A stretch of DNA of 64,000 nt. It comes from Methanospirillum lacunae. GTDB lineage: Archaea; Halobacteriota; Methanomicrobia; Methanomicrobiales; Methanospirillaceae. The stretch lies in the NCBI RefSeq assembly GCF_046195335.1, contig NZ_CP176093.1; one strand, written 5' to 3'. The position numbers and the translations under genes are program-made. The notes below the pieces were generated by a model that was given only the letters and a program-made list of their open reading frames with translations, did not search any database and was not told where the DNA came from. Positions 53,651 through 62,010 of this stretch are shown here, one piece after another (position 1 is the first letter of the stretch; each line of letters starts with the position of its first letter).

Positions 53651-53878
53651 CATCCGTATCTGCCATACATATCACCAGACCTTCCACATAGAGTTGTGCA
53701 TTCTGCTACTACCTGGAGATTTATCAGGATAAAACCCGGGGTTGTCACTCCATCGGCATGCAGTTGTAAGGATATTCATGACATATATGTAATAAAGAAT
53801 CTGAACTGTGGAGTCAGGACCCAATGAGAGTTCCAGGCATCAAAATAAGTATTATTTTCCTCTTGCTCTTTTCCTCTC

Positions 53879-54547
53879 TTATTTCATCCAGCCCCTATCA
53901 ACATACCAGTCATACTCGTGGGCAAACCGTTCTTTATTGTATTTCACTAGTTGACAGAAGTAATCCCTGGTTTGAGCATGCATCTCATCCTGTTCAGGAT
54001 ATGAGTGTTCTCCCCTGATTGACTGAACCAGTTTTTTCCCGAGATCAAAAGCCTCTTTTCTCGCTGGCTCAAGTGCAGCCGGGTTCCTTCCAATGGCAAC
54101 TCCCACACCACCAACAACAGTTACTCCCAGTGTTGTCAGGACACTGTTCATGTACCCGACAACATCCATCTCATGTGCTCCACCTGCTGTGCAGACAGAA
54201 CAGCCGTATTTTTTGTAAAACATCTGGCAATGGATTGCATCAGCCATCCGATCAAACATTGCCTTCATCGGGGCAGATACCGAGTTGATGTAATTTGGTG
54301 AACCAAGGACGATACCATCAGCATCCATCATCTTATCAAACAGATCTGAGAAATCATCTAGAAGGGGACAGTCTCCTTTGGCATAACAGACCCCACAGTC
54401 GTTACAGTACAGAATTGTGTACTGATACAAGTCAAGAGACTCAATCTCAGCTCCTTCTGCTTTCGCCCCTTTCAACACTGCCTCGACGAGTTCAAGCGTT
54501 CTGCTCTCATTACCCTTTGGGCTGGCATTTATCCCGATAATTTTCAT
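53879..54547 (-). CDS. Iron-sulfur flavoprotein (Isf-like)
   Basis: The 222-residue flavodoxin-fold protein has the FMN loop INASPKGNESRTLEL, the compact cluster motif C48-x2-C51-x2-C54-x5-C60 (YCNDCGVCYAKGDCP) expected to hold a [4Fe-4S] centre, and VLGSPNYINSVSAPMKAMFDR. Isf proteins of methanogens pass electrons from ferredoxin to oxygen or peroxide and protect against oxidation. It differs from the protein at 2053 by the classical tight spacing and by extra cysteines (GCSVCTAGGAHEM). It is divergent from a flavin reductase gene at 54686, with 138 bases between them. Confidence 0.88.
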   Translation of the reverse strand: MKIIGINASPKGNESRTLELVEAVLKGAKAEGAEIESLDLYQYTILYCNDCGVCYAKGDCPLLDDFSDLFDKMMDADGIVLGSPNYINSVSAPMKAMFDRMADAIHCQMFYKKYGCSVCTAGGAHEMDVVGYMNSVLTTLGVTVVGGVGVAIGRNPAALEPARKEAFDLGKKLVQSIRGEHSYPEQDEMHAQTRDYFCQLVKYNKERFAHEYDWYVDRGWMK

Positions 54548-54685
54548 GGTATACCAGACAGAGGATCAGCTCTATCAGGAGAAAAAAGGATCATATTCTG
54601 TATGTTCCCCATTACTGGATAAATCAAAACGTTCAAAATAATTCAATGATAAAACAAGAGATCACAGGCAGTTGAGGGAGAGTAC

Positions 54686-55255
54686 ATGGTAAAACTATCT
54701 GGAGGCAACAATGTTGCAATTTGTCCAATGCCCGTTACTTTGGTGGGATCTATTGTTAATGGGCACCCCAATTTTATGGCTGTAGGTTGGATCGCAAGAG
54801 TAAACATGAGCCCCCCATTAGTAAGTCTGGGACTCAATCATGGATCTGCAACAAGGAGTGCGATTCTTGAAAATAAGGAGTTTAGTATAAATTTTCCATC
54901 ATCAAAGATGGTCAGAGAAACAGATTATTGTGGGCTAACATCAGGAAAAAAGATTGACAAATCTAATATATTCACGGTATTCTATGGTAATTCCCACCAG
55001 GCACCCATGATCTCTGAATGCCCACTCTCACTAGAATGCACATTGATAGAATCACATGATTATGCCTCTCACACTTGTATTATCGGGGAGATCATCGGTT
55101 CTTATATTGATGAATCCTGCCTTACTGACGGGAAACCGGATCAGATCAAAATAGACCCACTCCTTCTTACCATGCCTGATAATACCTATTGGCGGATTGG
55201 AGAAAAAGTCGGAAAAGCGTGGCATGAAGGGAAGTCATTGATTGATAAGGATTGA
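54686..55255 (+). CDS. Flavin reductase-like FMN-binding protein (flavoredoxin type)
   Basis: The 189-residue protein is a split-barrel flavin reductase domain: CPMPVTLVGSIVNGHPNFMA, VGWIARVNMSPPLVSLGLNH, and KEFSINFPSSKMVRETDYCG, then LLTMPDNTYWRIGEKVGKAW at the end, the flavoredoxin-type closing region. It binds FMN and transfers electrons in the cytosol. A GGGAGAG ribosome site precedes the ATG. The adjacent, divergent iron-sulfur flavoprotein suggests a shared role in electron disposal or oxidative stress. Confidence 0.88.
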   Translation: MVKLSGGNNVAICPMPVTLVGSIVNGHPNFMAVGWIARVNMSPPLVSLGLNHGSATRSAILENKEFSINFPSSKMVRETDYCGLTSGKKIDKSNIFTVFYGNSHQAPMISECPLSLECTLIESHDYASHTCIIGEIIGSYIDESCLTDGKPDQIKIDPLLLTMPDNTYWRIGEKVGKAWHEGKSLIDKD

Positions 55256-55958
55256 GAAAAACCCCTTGTAACGGGTGGTATATTATACCTGATAATTAAA
55301 CATCAGACAAATTACAATTAGAATAGGATAACACCATAAGGACCTGAACAAGAAGACAGAGAGAGAATCAAATTTCTGGATTCATAAGGCAGAATTTACT
55401 TGCTAAAGTGAAATGGATGGTTAATTATTTGGTTTTTTTCATATGAGACAATCCATTTCACAGGTGTATTAGAGTTGCTTCTGGTTATAGATAGGTTCTT
55501 TGTTTGTTCTGTGCCTCCTTGCTTTTTTATAACACAGTTGCGGAACAAAACTGGTTCACCTGGACTTTGTTCAGATGACCACAATACATATGTAAAGAAC
55601 ATTTTACATATACTTTCTTCTCAAGGTACAAATATTCAAAATGCAAGATCGTTTCTAAATTTGTGATAAAAATTACATGAGTTATAATTCCTAAATTCAA
55701 TTTCTTACTTGGTTTTTCACTGGATCTGTATTTGGGATTCCCAAAAATATTTTGTTTTATTATTTTTGATATCCACATATCGGGCAGTTTTTTATAGTGA
55801 GTTATACGTTTTCAAAATATTATGAATTGTGTTCATTTTTACTTGAATAAACACTCGGGGATTTTTTTCAAAGATTTATTATTTTAAGTTTTTTTATTAA
55901 TATTAATAGACTGATTTATTAATATGAATCAACTAAAAAAGTACACGGTATTTTTATA
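55256..55958. other. AT-rich non-coding gap
   Basis: 703 bases between the flavin reductase and the binding protein. Short frames occur (for example 55475-55666), but none has a ribosome site or family pattern. The region is markedly richer in A and T near 55800-55925 and holds the direct repeat listed separately. Confidence 0.4.
55893..55925 (+). promoter_or_regulatory. Direct repeat TTTATTAATAT over the promoter of the binding-protein gene
   Basis: TTTATTAATAT occurs at 55893-55903 and 55915-55925, 22 bases apart (two helical turns), 34-66 bases before the ATG at 55959. One copy probably acts as the TATA box. The pair could be an operator for a metal-responsive repressor, in line with the metal/cobalamin-type binding protein downstream. 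Confidence 0.45.
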
Positions 55959-57014
55959 ATGAAACTAAGATCTTTGAGCAAAACTAAAGTATTATTCTTA
56001 ATTCTCATTTTGTCTGTTTCTACATCAGTATATGCTGATGGTTCTCAATCTCATAACGAACGGACAATTACTGATATGGACGGAAATATCGTTACTATTC
56101 CAATTACAATAGAACATACAGGGACATCATGGCCAGGATTCACCGATGTTTTACTTAGTATTGGAGCATATCCTAAAATTGTAACAATTTCAAGTGCTGA
56201 AAATAATTATCCCTGGGCTCTAAAGATATTCCCAGATCTGAAAGATGAAACAAAACAGTCGTTTGCAACAGATGGGGCTAATATCGAACAATTAATTGCA
56301 AATAAACCTGATGTGCTCTTCTTGCGATCAAGTGATCCAGTGGATAAAGTGAAAGCTACTGGTATCCCAGTAATTATGATAAATAACACCAATAGTCTGA
56401 AGACAATGGCCTCTTCTCTCAAACTTGCAGGTGAAGTTCTCGGAAAGGATGAATTAGCCCAGGCTACATCTTACACTGATTATCTCAATAAAACAATCGA
56501 CGATATTACCTCAAAGACAGGTGGAATTTCATCTGATTCAAAACCTAAAGTGCTTTACGTTTCGATTAAATCAGGAAAAATTTCAGTATGGGGTAAAAAT
56601 TTACTTCAGGATGAAATGATTACGAAAGCAGGAGGAGTTAATATTGCTGCAGGTGATGTAACTGGTTCGAAAGAGATATCACCAGAAATGCTATTAAAAT
56701 GGAATCCAGACATCATTATAGCGGATAATCCCCAAACATCCAAAGCTTTATTTGAAAATGCAGATTACGAGAACAGTTTATCAGCACTAAAAAATAACAG
56801 AGTCTATGTTGCACCAGCGGGAGTATTTTACTGGACTAATATGGGAGCAGAATGTGTCCTGCAACTTCCATGGCTGGCTCAAAAAGTTCACCCAGAATTG
56901 TTTACTGATATTGATATGGAAAACATAACGAAGAATTTTTACTCTACATTCTTTAAATACAATCTATCTGATGACGATACCCAAAAAATACTAGCAGGAC
57001 AACCTCCAGAATAA
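55959..57014 (+). CDS. Metal/cobalamin-type periplasmic binding protein
   Basis: The 351-residue exported protein has a signal peptide (TKVLFLILILSVSTSVYADG, about 9-28) and a class III binding fold (COG0614). The first lobe has RTITDMDGNIVTIPITIEHT, EQLIANKPDVLFLR and GIPVIMINN. After the backbone helix, the second lobe has VLYVSIKSGKISVWGKNLLQ, LLKWNPDIIIADN and NNRVYVAPAGVFYWTNMGAE. The C-terminal part is closely related to the fragment at 1-354. No permease follows; the gene is monocistronic, with a poly-T end. The ligand is undefined; iron chelate, cobamide or another metal complex are possible. It has an A+T-rich promoter with a direct repeat. Confidence 0.88.
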   Translation: MKLRSLSKTKVLFLILILSVSTSVYADGSQSHNERTITDMDGNIVTIPITIEHTGTSWPGFTDVLLSIGAYPKIVTISSAENNYPWALKIFPDLKDETKQSFATDGANIEQLIANKPDVLFLRSSDPVDKVKATGIPVIMINNTNSLKTMASSLKLAGEVLGKDELAQATSYTDYLNKTIDDITSKTGGISSDSKPKVLYVSIKSGKISVWGKNLLQDEMITKAGGVNIAAGDVTGSKEISPEMLLKWNPDIIIADNPQTSKALFENADYENSLSALKNNRVYVAPAGVFYWTNMGAECVLQLPWLAQKVHPELFTDIDMENITKNFYSTFFKYNLSDDDTQKILAGQPPE

Positions 57015-57026
57015 TCCTGTTTATAA

Positions 57027-57042
57027 TTTTTTTCTCTTTTTT
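57027..57042 (+). terminator. Double poly-T terminator
   Basis: Two T-runs (seven and six bases) 13-28 bases after the stop of the binding-protein gene. Confidence 0.5.
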
Positions 57043-57167
57043 ACTAGATTGCTATATCGTATTTCATAGTATACTCAAATATTCAGGAGGATATAGGATC
57101 CAATACAGCATTAGGTTTTCTGCACTTTTCTTCCCATCATTCCCAATTATATTTAAATTTCAGGGTA

Positions 57168-57347
57168 ATGACCGTGATTGCGTTGACATTCTCACATTTT
57201 GGGGGTATTTCTATCATGCCTGTAATTCTTGCAATACTCGGGAAAACCGAGGAAAAATTGGGAGATCCTTCTCCTGCTCTAAACGAAAAATTTATCGAAC
57301 ATATCACACAAACTCTGACGATTTATTATGAATTCAGGATAGAATAA
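57168..57347 (+). CDS. Small hypothetical protein, doubtful
   Basis: An ATG frame of 59 codons encodes MTVIALTFSHFGG, then a short hydrophobic stretch ISIMPVILAILG and a charged tail. It lies 37 bases before the PAS sensor gene on the same strand. GGGTA just before the ATG is a poor ribosome site, and no family is recognised. It could be chance; the rest of the 369-base gap shows nothing else. Confidence 0.25.
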   Translation: MTVIALTFSHFGGISIMPVILAILGKTEEKLGDPSPALNEKFIEHITQTLTIYYEFRIE

Positions 57348-57383
57348 GTTTAATTAGATACAATCATCAATAACAGCATATCG

Positions 57384-60300
57384 ATGCTGATATTTCTGAA
57401 ACGCATTGAGGCAATCATCCAGTCAGGTCCAATGAAAATTTCAATAATATACCTGACCATCGGCCTGCTCTGGATTTTTTTTTCTGATAGAATTGCCTTT
57501 ATTATTGCCGAAAATGAACAGGATCGCTTTCTCTTTCTCTCAACTTTTAAAGGTTTTGGATATGTATTCGCTACGGCAATTTTGCTGTATACTTTGATAC
57601 GATATTATTTTCAGAAATTTTCAGAAGAACAAGGTAAGGTTAAAGAAACTCTCCGGACCAGTGAATCTCTTTTTAGAGGAATATTCAATACCATGCCATC
57701 AGGGGCGATAATCTATTCAGTCAAAAATGATGGTTCACGGGGCAGTGACTATATCGTTACTGATATTAACCCGGCAGGTCTGTCTATTGAAGGGATATCA
57801 AGGGAAAAAATCATCGGAAACCCAATTACTGTCATCAGGCCGGGAATCGAAGATTTTGGTATCATCACCATTTTTCAGAGGGTCTGGGAAACAGGTGAAA
57901 CAATATATTATCCTACAAAGGTTTACCCGGGTAGCACCACGATAAACTGGTTTGAAAATTATATCTTCAGGCTGCCTGATAACCAGATCGTCGCCATTTA
58001 CAATGATGTAACAGAAAAAATGCGAACTGCTGAAGCCCTTTCAGCAAGTGAAGAACGGCTCCGTCTCTCACTGGAGGCTGCAAACGATGGCATATGGGAC
58101 TGGGATATTAAAACCGGTTTAGTCAATTGCAATCCCCAATGGTATACCCTGCTTGGATATGTTCCCGAAGAGATGCCCGCTACCTACGATACCTGGAGAA
58201 ACCTCCTTCACCCGGAGGATCTGGAAGAGGCCGAGCAAACCATCCAGGAGCAAATCCACCAGGAAAACGGGAAATTTTCCCTCGAACTCCGGATGAAAAC
58301 CAAACAGGGAGAATGGTCGTGGATCCTTACAAGAGGGAAAACAGTAGCATGGGATGAGGAGAACAACCCTATCCGGGTAGTCGGAACTCATACTGATATC
58401 TCAAATAGAAAAAATGCTGAATTGAAACTGATCGCAAGCGAAGGGAGGTTGCATACACTCATTCAGACAATCCCTGACCTGGTGTGGCTCAAGGATATCA
58501 ATGGTGTCTATCTTGCCTGTAACCCGATGTTTGAACGATTCATAGGCAAGAAAAGTGAAGAAATTGCCGGAAAAAGTGATTACGATTTTTTTGAGAGAGA
58601 ACTCGCTGACTTTTTCAGGAGTTATGATCAAAAGGCTATCGATGAAGGAGAACCATCTATCAATGAAGAATGGATAACCTTTGCCGATGATGGCCATCGT
58701 GCATTACTTGAAACAATAAAAACACCAATGTATGATTCTGAAAGAAACCTTATTGGCGTCCTTGGAATCGGTCACGATATAACAGAACGAAATGCCAATA
58801 ATTCTTTAAATCTCATTCAAAAATGGCGTTTAGAACAGGCTGAAACCATCGGACATCTAGGCAGTTGGGAGTTTGATCTCAAAACCGGAACTATTTGGGG
58901 GTCTGATGAAGGATTTCATATATATGGGTTAGAACCTCCCGATGGAAACCAGCTTCCAATCAGGGAAATTGAAGCATGCATACAAGAACGTGATCGCGTC
59001 CATCAGGCTCTTATTGATCTGATCGAGAACGATATTCCTTATAACCTTGAGTTTGAAATTAATCCTGCTGATGGTTCGCCACAGAGAACGATCATTTCCA
59101 TTGCTGAATTGACAAGAGATGAGTCAGGGAATCCTAGCCGGGTAGTAGGTATAATCCAGGATATCACAACGAGGAAATTGATCGAAAAAGAACGTGAAAC
59201 CCTTCTTGAAAACCTTGCACAAACCAATGAAGAGTTGAATGCAGCATATGAACAACTGAAAGGATCAGAAGAAGAACTGAAATATCAGTTTAATTCTCTT
59301 GCATTGACTGAAGAACATCTCAGAGAGACTACCCAATATCTTGAAAGCCTGATCGCTTATGCCAATGTTCCTATCATTGTATGGGACCCGGATTTTTTGA
59401 TAACCAGGATTAACCATTCATGTGAAAATCTCATCGGCAGAAAAGCTATAGAAGTCATAGGAAAATCAATAGAGATCCTGTTCCCACCTGATCAGATAGA
59501 ACATTCAATGCGGCTGCTCAAAACTACCACGGCAGGAGTGCGGTGGGATACTGTTGAGATGGATGTACAGCACCAAGATGGATCAATCAGGTCTGTCATC
59601 TGGAATTCATCTACAATATATGATGCTAATGGATCCCTTCCTATCGCAACCATTGCACAGGGCCAGGATATTACTGTAAAGAAGAGACTTGAACATGAAA
59701 ATAATTTATCATTAGAACAGATTCAAAAAAATCTGGCTCAACTTGCGATTCTTAATGACCAGATCCGAAATCCGTTGTCAATTATTTTATCCATTACAGA
59801 GAGTTCAAATGAATGTGATCTTTTTAAGATTATTTATGAGCAGATAACCAGGATCGATGATATTGTTACCCATCTTGATCAGCGTTGGATAGAATCTGAA
59901 AAAATCTTAAAAATGCTTCAGAAAAATTATAATATCATCGCATCTCCATCTGCCATCCAGGCAATTCAGACCTATACCAGAAGATCCGACGATAATGAGC
60001 ATGAAGATAGAGAATTTTCACTGAAATCTGCAGGACTCCTTATTAAGGAGATGGAAGCTGAACTCTATACAATTCTCGATAGTATCGATTCATTTATATT
60101 TGTGGCCGATTATGAAACATATGAAATATTATATATAAACGAACGTGGAAGGAATCTTTTCGGAAATATTACCGGAAAAAAATGCTATGAGTTTATTGAG
60201 AAAGATCAAAACGAACCCTGTCCTTTCTGTACAAATCATCTTCTCATGGATGAATTCGGTCCAATCGGTGTCCAAAAGGAAGAAAAAAGAAACACGCTAA

Positions 60301-60809
60301 ATGGCAGGTGGTATGATTGCCGCAACCAGGTTATCCGGTGGAATGATGGAAGAGTCGTTCATCTTCAGATTGCAACAGATATCACCGAAAAAAAGAAAAC
60401 CGAAACTGAACTGAAGGAGAATGAAAATACCTTCAGGAAAATATTTGAAGAATCGCCAGATCCCATATTGCTGATGAAAGAAGACAGGTTTATTGAATGT
60501 AATCAGGCTTCGTTGGATCTATTGCAATTTGAAACCAAAGAGCAACTCATCGGTTTAAGTCCGTTGGATTTTTCTCCAGAGGTTCAGTCTGACGGCCGAC
60601 TGTCTTCACAAGCATCTGTAGAATATATCAGAAGTGCTCATGAAAATGGCAGTTGCCAATTTGAGTGGATGTGCTACAAAGTTGATGGTTCACCTTTACT
60701 TTTAGAAGTATCCCTTCTGTCGATTTTTTTTAAAGGCGAACGGATGCTTCATACTACCTGGCGGGATATTACCAGGGAAAGAAGCAGAGAAAGCAATCAT
60801 CCGAAGTAA
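57384..60809 (+). CDS. Membrane multi-PAS sensor, separated by frameshift from its PocR-kinase part
   Basis: The 1141-residue product has two N-terminal membrane helices (ISIIYLTIGLLWIFFSDRI and GFGYVFATAILLYTLIRYYF) and about seven PAS domains. Clear ones are LRLSLEAANDGIWDWDIKTG, LIQTIPDLVWLKDINGVYLA, NVPIIVWDPDFLITRINHSC, ELYTILDSIDSFIFVADYET (with KKCYEF and PCPFC cysteines) and IFEESPDPILLMKEDRFIEC. Near 790-870 a degenerate dimerisation helix, AILNDQIRNPLSIILSITES, has no histidine. The frame ends at 60809, but the next frame continues the same protein type into PocR and a kinase core (60784-61913). The gene is thus truncated by frameshift and has probably lost its output. Confidence 0.75.
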   Translation: MLIFLKRIEAIIQSGPMKISIIYLTIGLLWIFFSDRIAFIIAENEQDRFLFLSTFKGFGYVFATAILLYTLIRYYFQKFSEEQGKVKETLRTSESLFRGIFNTMPSGAIIYSVKNDGSRGSDYIVTDINPAGLSIEGISREKIIGNPITVIRPGIEDFGIITIFQRVWETGETIYYPTKVYPGSTTINWFENYIFRLPDNQIVAIYNDVTEKMRTAEALSASEERLRLSLEAANDGIWDWDIKTGLVNCNPQWYTLLGYVPEEMPATYDTWRNLLHPEDLEEAEQTIQEQIHQENGKFSLELRMKTKQGEWSWILTRGKTVAWDEENNPIRVVGTHTDISNRKNAELKLIASEGRLHTLIQTIPDLVWLKDINGVYLACNPMFERFIGKKSEEIAGKSDYDFFERELADFFRSYDQKAIDEGEPSINEEWITFADDGHRALLETIKTPMYDSERNLIGVLGIGHDITERNANNSLNLIQKWRLEQAETIGHLGSWEFDLKTGTIWGSDEGFHIYGLEPPDGNQLPIREIEACIQERDRVHQALIDLIENDIPYNLEFEINPADGSPQRTIISIAELTRDESGNPSRVVGIIQDITTRKLIEKERETLLENLAQTNEELNAAYEQLKGSEEELKYQFNSLALTEEHLRETTQYLESLIAYANVPIIVWDPDFLITRINHSCENLIGRKAIEVIGKSIEILFPPDQIEHSMRLLKTTTAGVRWDTVEMDVQHQDGSIRSVIWNSSTIYDANGSLPIATIAQGQDITVKKRLEHENNLSLEQIQKNLAQLAILNDQIRNPLSIILSITESSNECDLFKIIYEQITRIDDIVTHLDQRWIESEKILKMLQKNYNIIASPSAIQAIQTYTRRSDDNEHEDREFSLKSAGLLIKEMEAELYTILDSIDSFIFVADYETYEILYINERGRNLFGNITGKKCYEFIEKDQNEPCPFCTNHLLMDEFGPIGVQKEEKRNTLNGRWYDCRNQVIRWNDGRVVHLQIATDITEKKKTETELKENENTFRKIFEESPDPILLMKEDRFIECNQASLDLLQFETKEQLIGLSPLDFSPEVQSDGRLSSQASVEYIRSAHENGSCQFEWMCYKVDGSPLLLEVSLLSIFFKGERMLHTTWRDITRERSRESNHPK

Positions 60810-61913
60810 AAGCAAATTAACACCGAAAGTCGATGCTATTCTTTCTCCAGAGGGGGATATTGGGACTCTGAATCCTTCGGATATTATAAGCATACCCGAA
60901 ATACAGCACCTGATGGACGATTTTTTATTCCCTCACAAAAATCGGGGTAGGGGTTATTGATGTCCTGATATCTCCTGGTAACAACCGGCTGGCAGTACAT
61001 GTTCTACATTTCACCGGGTAAATCCACAAACCTGTACAGACTGTATTGAAAGTGATATACTCCTTTCAGAACGTGTTACCCTCCGGTACCTTCAGAAAGT
61101 ACCGATGTAAGAATTATATGTGGGATATCGCCACACCAATCATGGCTGGTGGAGTCCATCTGGGTAATCTCTTCTTTGGACAGTCTCCCTTTGATGATGA
61201 TACGATTGATTACGATTTTTTCCGAAAAATCCAGGGATTATTGATTTGATGAAATAGATTACATGAATGCTCTTGAACAGGTTCCACGATGGAGTAAGGA
61301 GACAGTCGATACGATCATGATATCCTGAACCAGGTATATATCTTCCAGTGGTTACTCGAACTATACCATGAAACATCAGATTTAGATGATATTCATGGAT
61401 ATATTAGCAAAGCGCAAAATTCGGGAAAGAAAACTGAATCCATAATTGGGTTTATCCGTATTTATGAAGATTTTGGAACTGTTTCTTCCGGATGGCTTCA
61501 AACCTTCCAGATGGTTAATGATGCAGTGTAGGAAGTGACTCCTGGAGATATGGTCGTAGAGAATCTTATTACTAAAAATATTGAGGTATACGGCGATCCC
61601 TTGATGAGAAAAGTCTATACAAATCTTATGGAAAATGCAATCAGGCACGGGGGAGCGATAGCCTTTATCAGATTTGATATTAGTCAGGACAAAAACCAGA
61701 TTAATTATTTCCTGTATTGATGATAAAGTCGGAATTCCTCCAGATGAAAAAGGAAAATTTTTCCCATGGTACGGTAAGCACACAGGAGTAGGCCTCTTTC
61801 TCTCCAGAAAAATCCTGGCTATTACCGGCCTTTCAATCAGAGAAACCGGAAAGGAGAGAGAAGGTGCACGGTTTGAAATTGTCGTTCCCGAAGGAAAATA
61901 TCGTTATATTTAG
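60784..61913 (+). pseudogene. Decayed PocR and histidine-kinase 3' half of the upstream sensor
   Basis: The pieces run in order through all three frames. AEKAIIRSKSKLTPKVDAIL, then SPEGDIGTLNPSDIISIPEI and QHLMDDF, is the start of a PocR domain. VNPQTCTDCIESDILLSERV follows, then MWDIATPIMAGGVHLGNLFF then GQSPFDDD. ALEQVPRWSKETVDTIM, HGYISKAQNSGKKTESIIGF and EVTPGDMVVENLI follow next. The ATPase boxes YTNLMENAIRHGG and ISCIDDKVGIPPDEKGKFFP then GVGLFLSRKIL close the gene, ending at 61913. At least four frameshifts and two stops separate them. PocR domains sense small diols or related metabolites. The end is a complete kinase terminus (FEIVVPEGKYRYI), so decay and not simple truncation occurred. 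Confidence 0.85.
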
Positions 61914-62010
61914 ATAATTTGAGGTTAAAGTGGCATTAATGTTTGAATTAAAGCCAATCAAATTGTTCATTCGTTCTGATACTTGGTCATTATAATAGGA
62001 CAGACGATTT

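Noticed and set aside
53824..54018. Plus-strand frame with a signal-like start (ISIIFLLLFSSLISS)
   Set aside because: It lies mostly antisense to the well-supported iron-sulfur flavoprotein gene and has no family pattern beyond hydrophobic residues.
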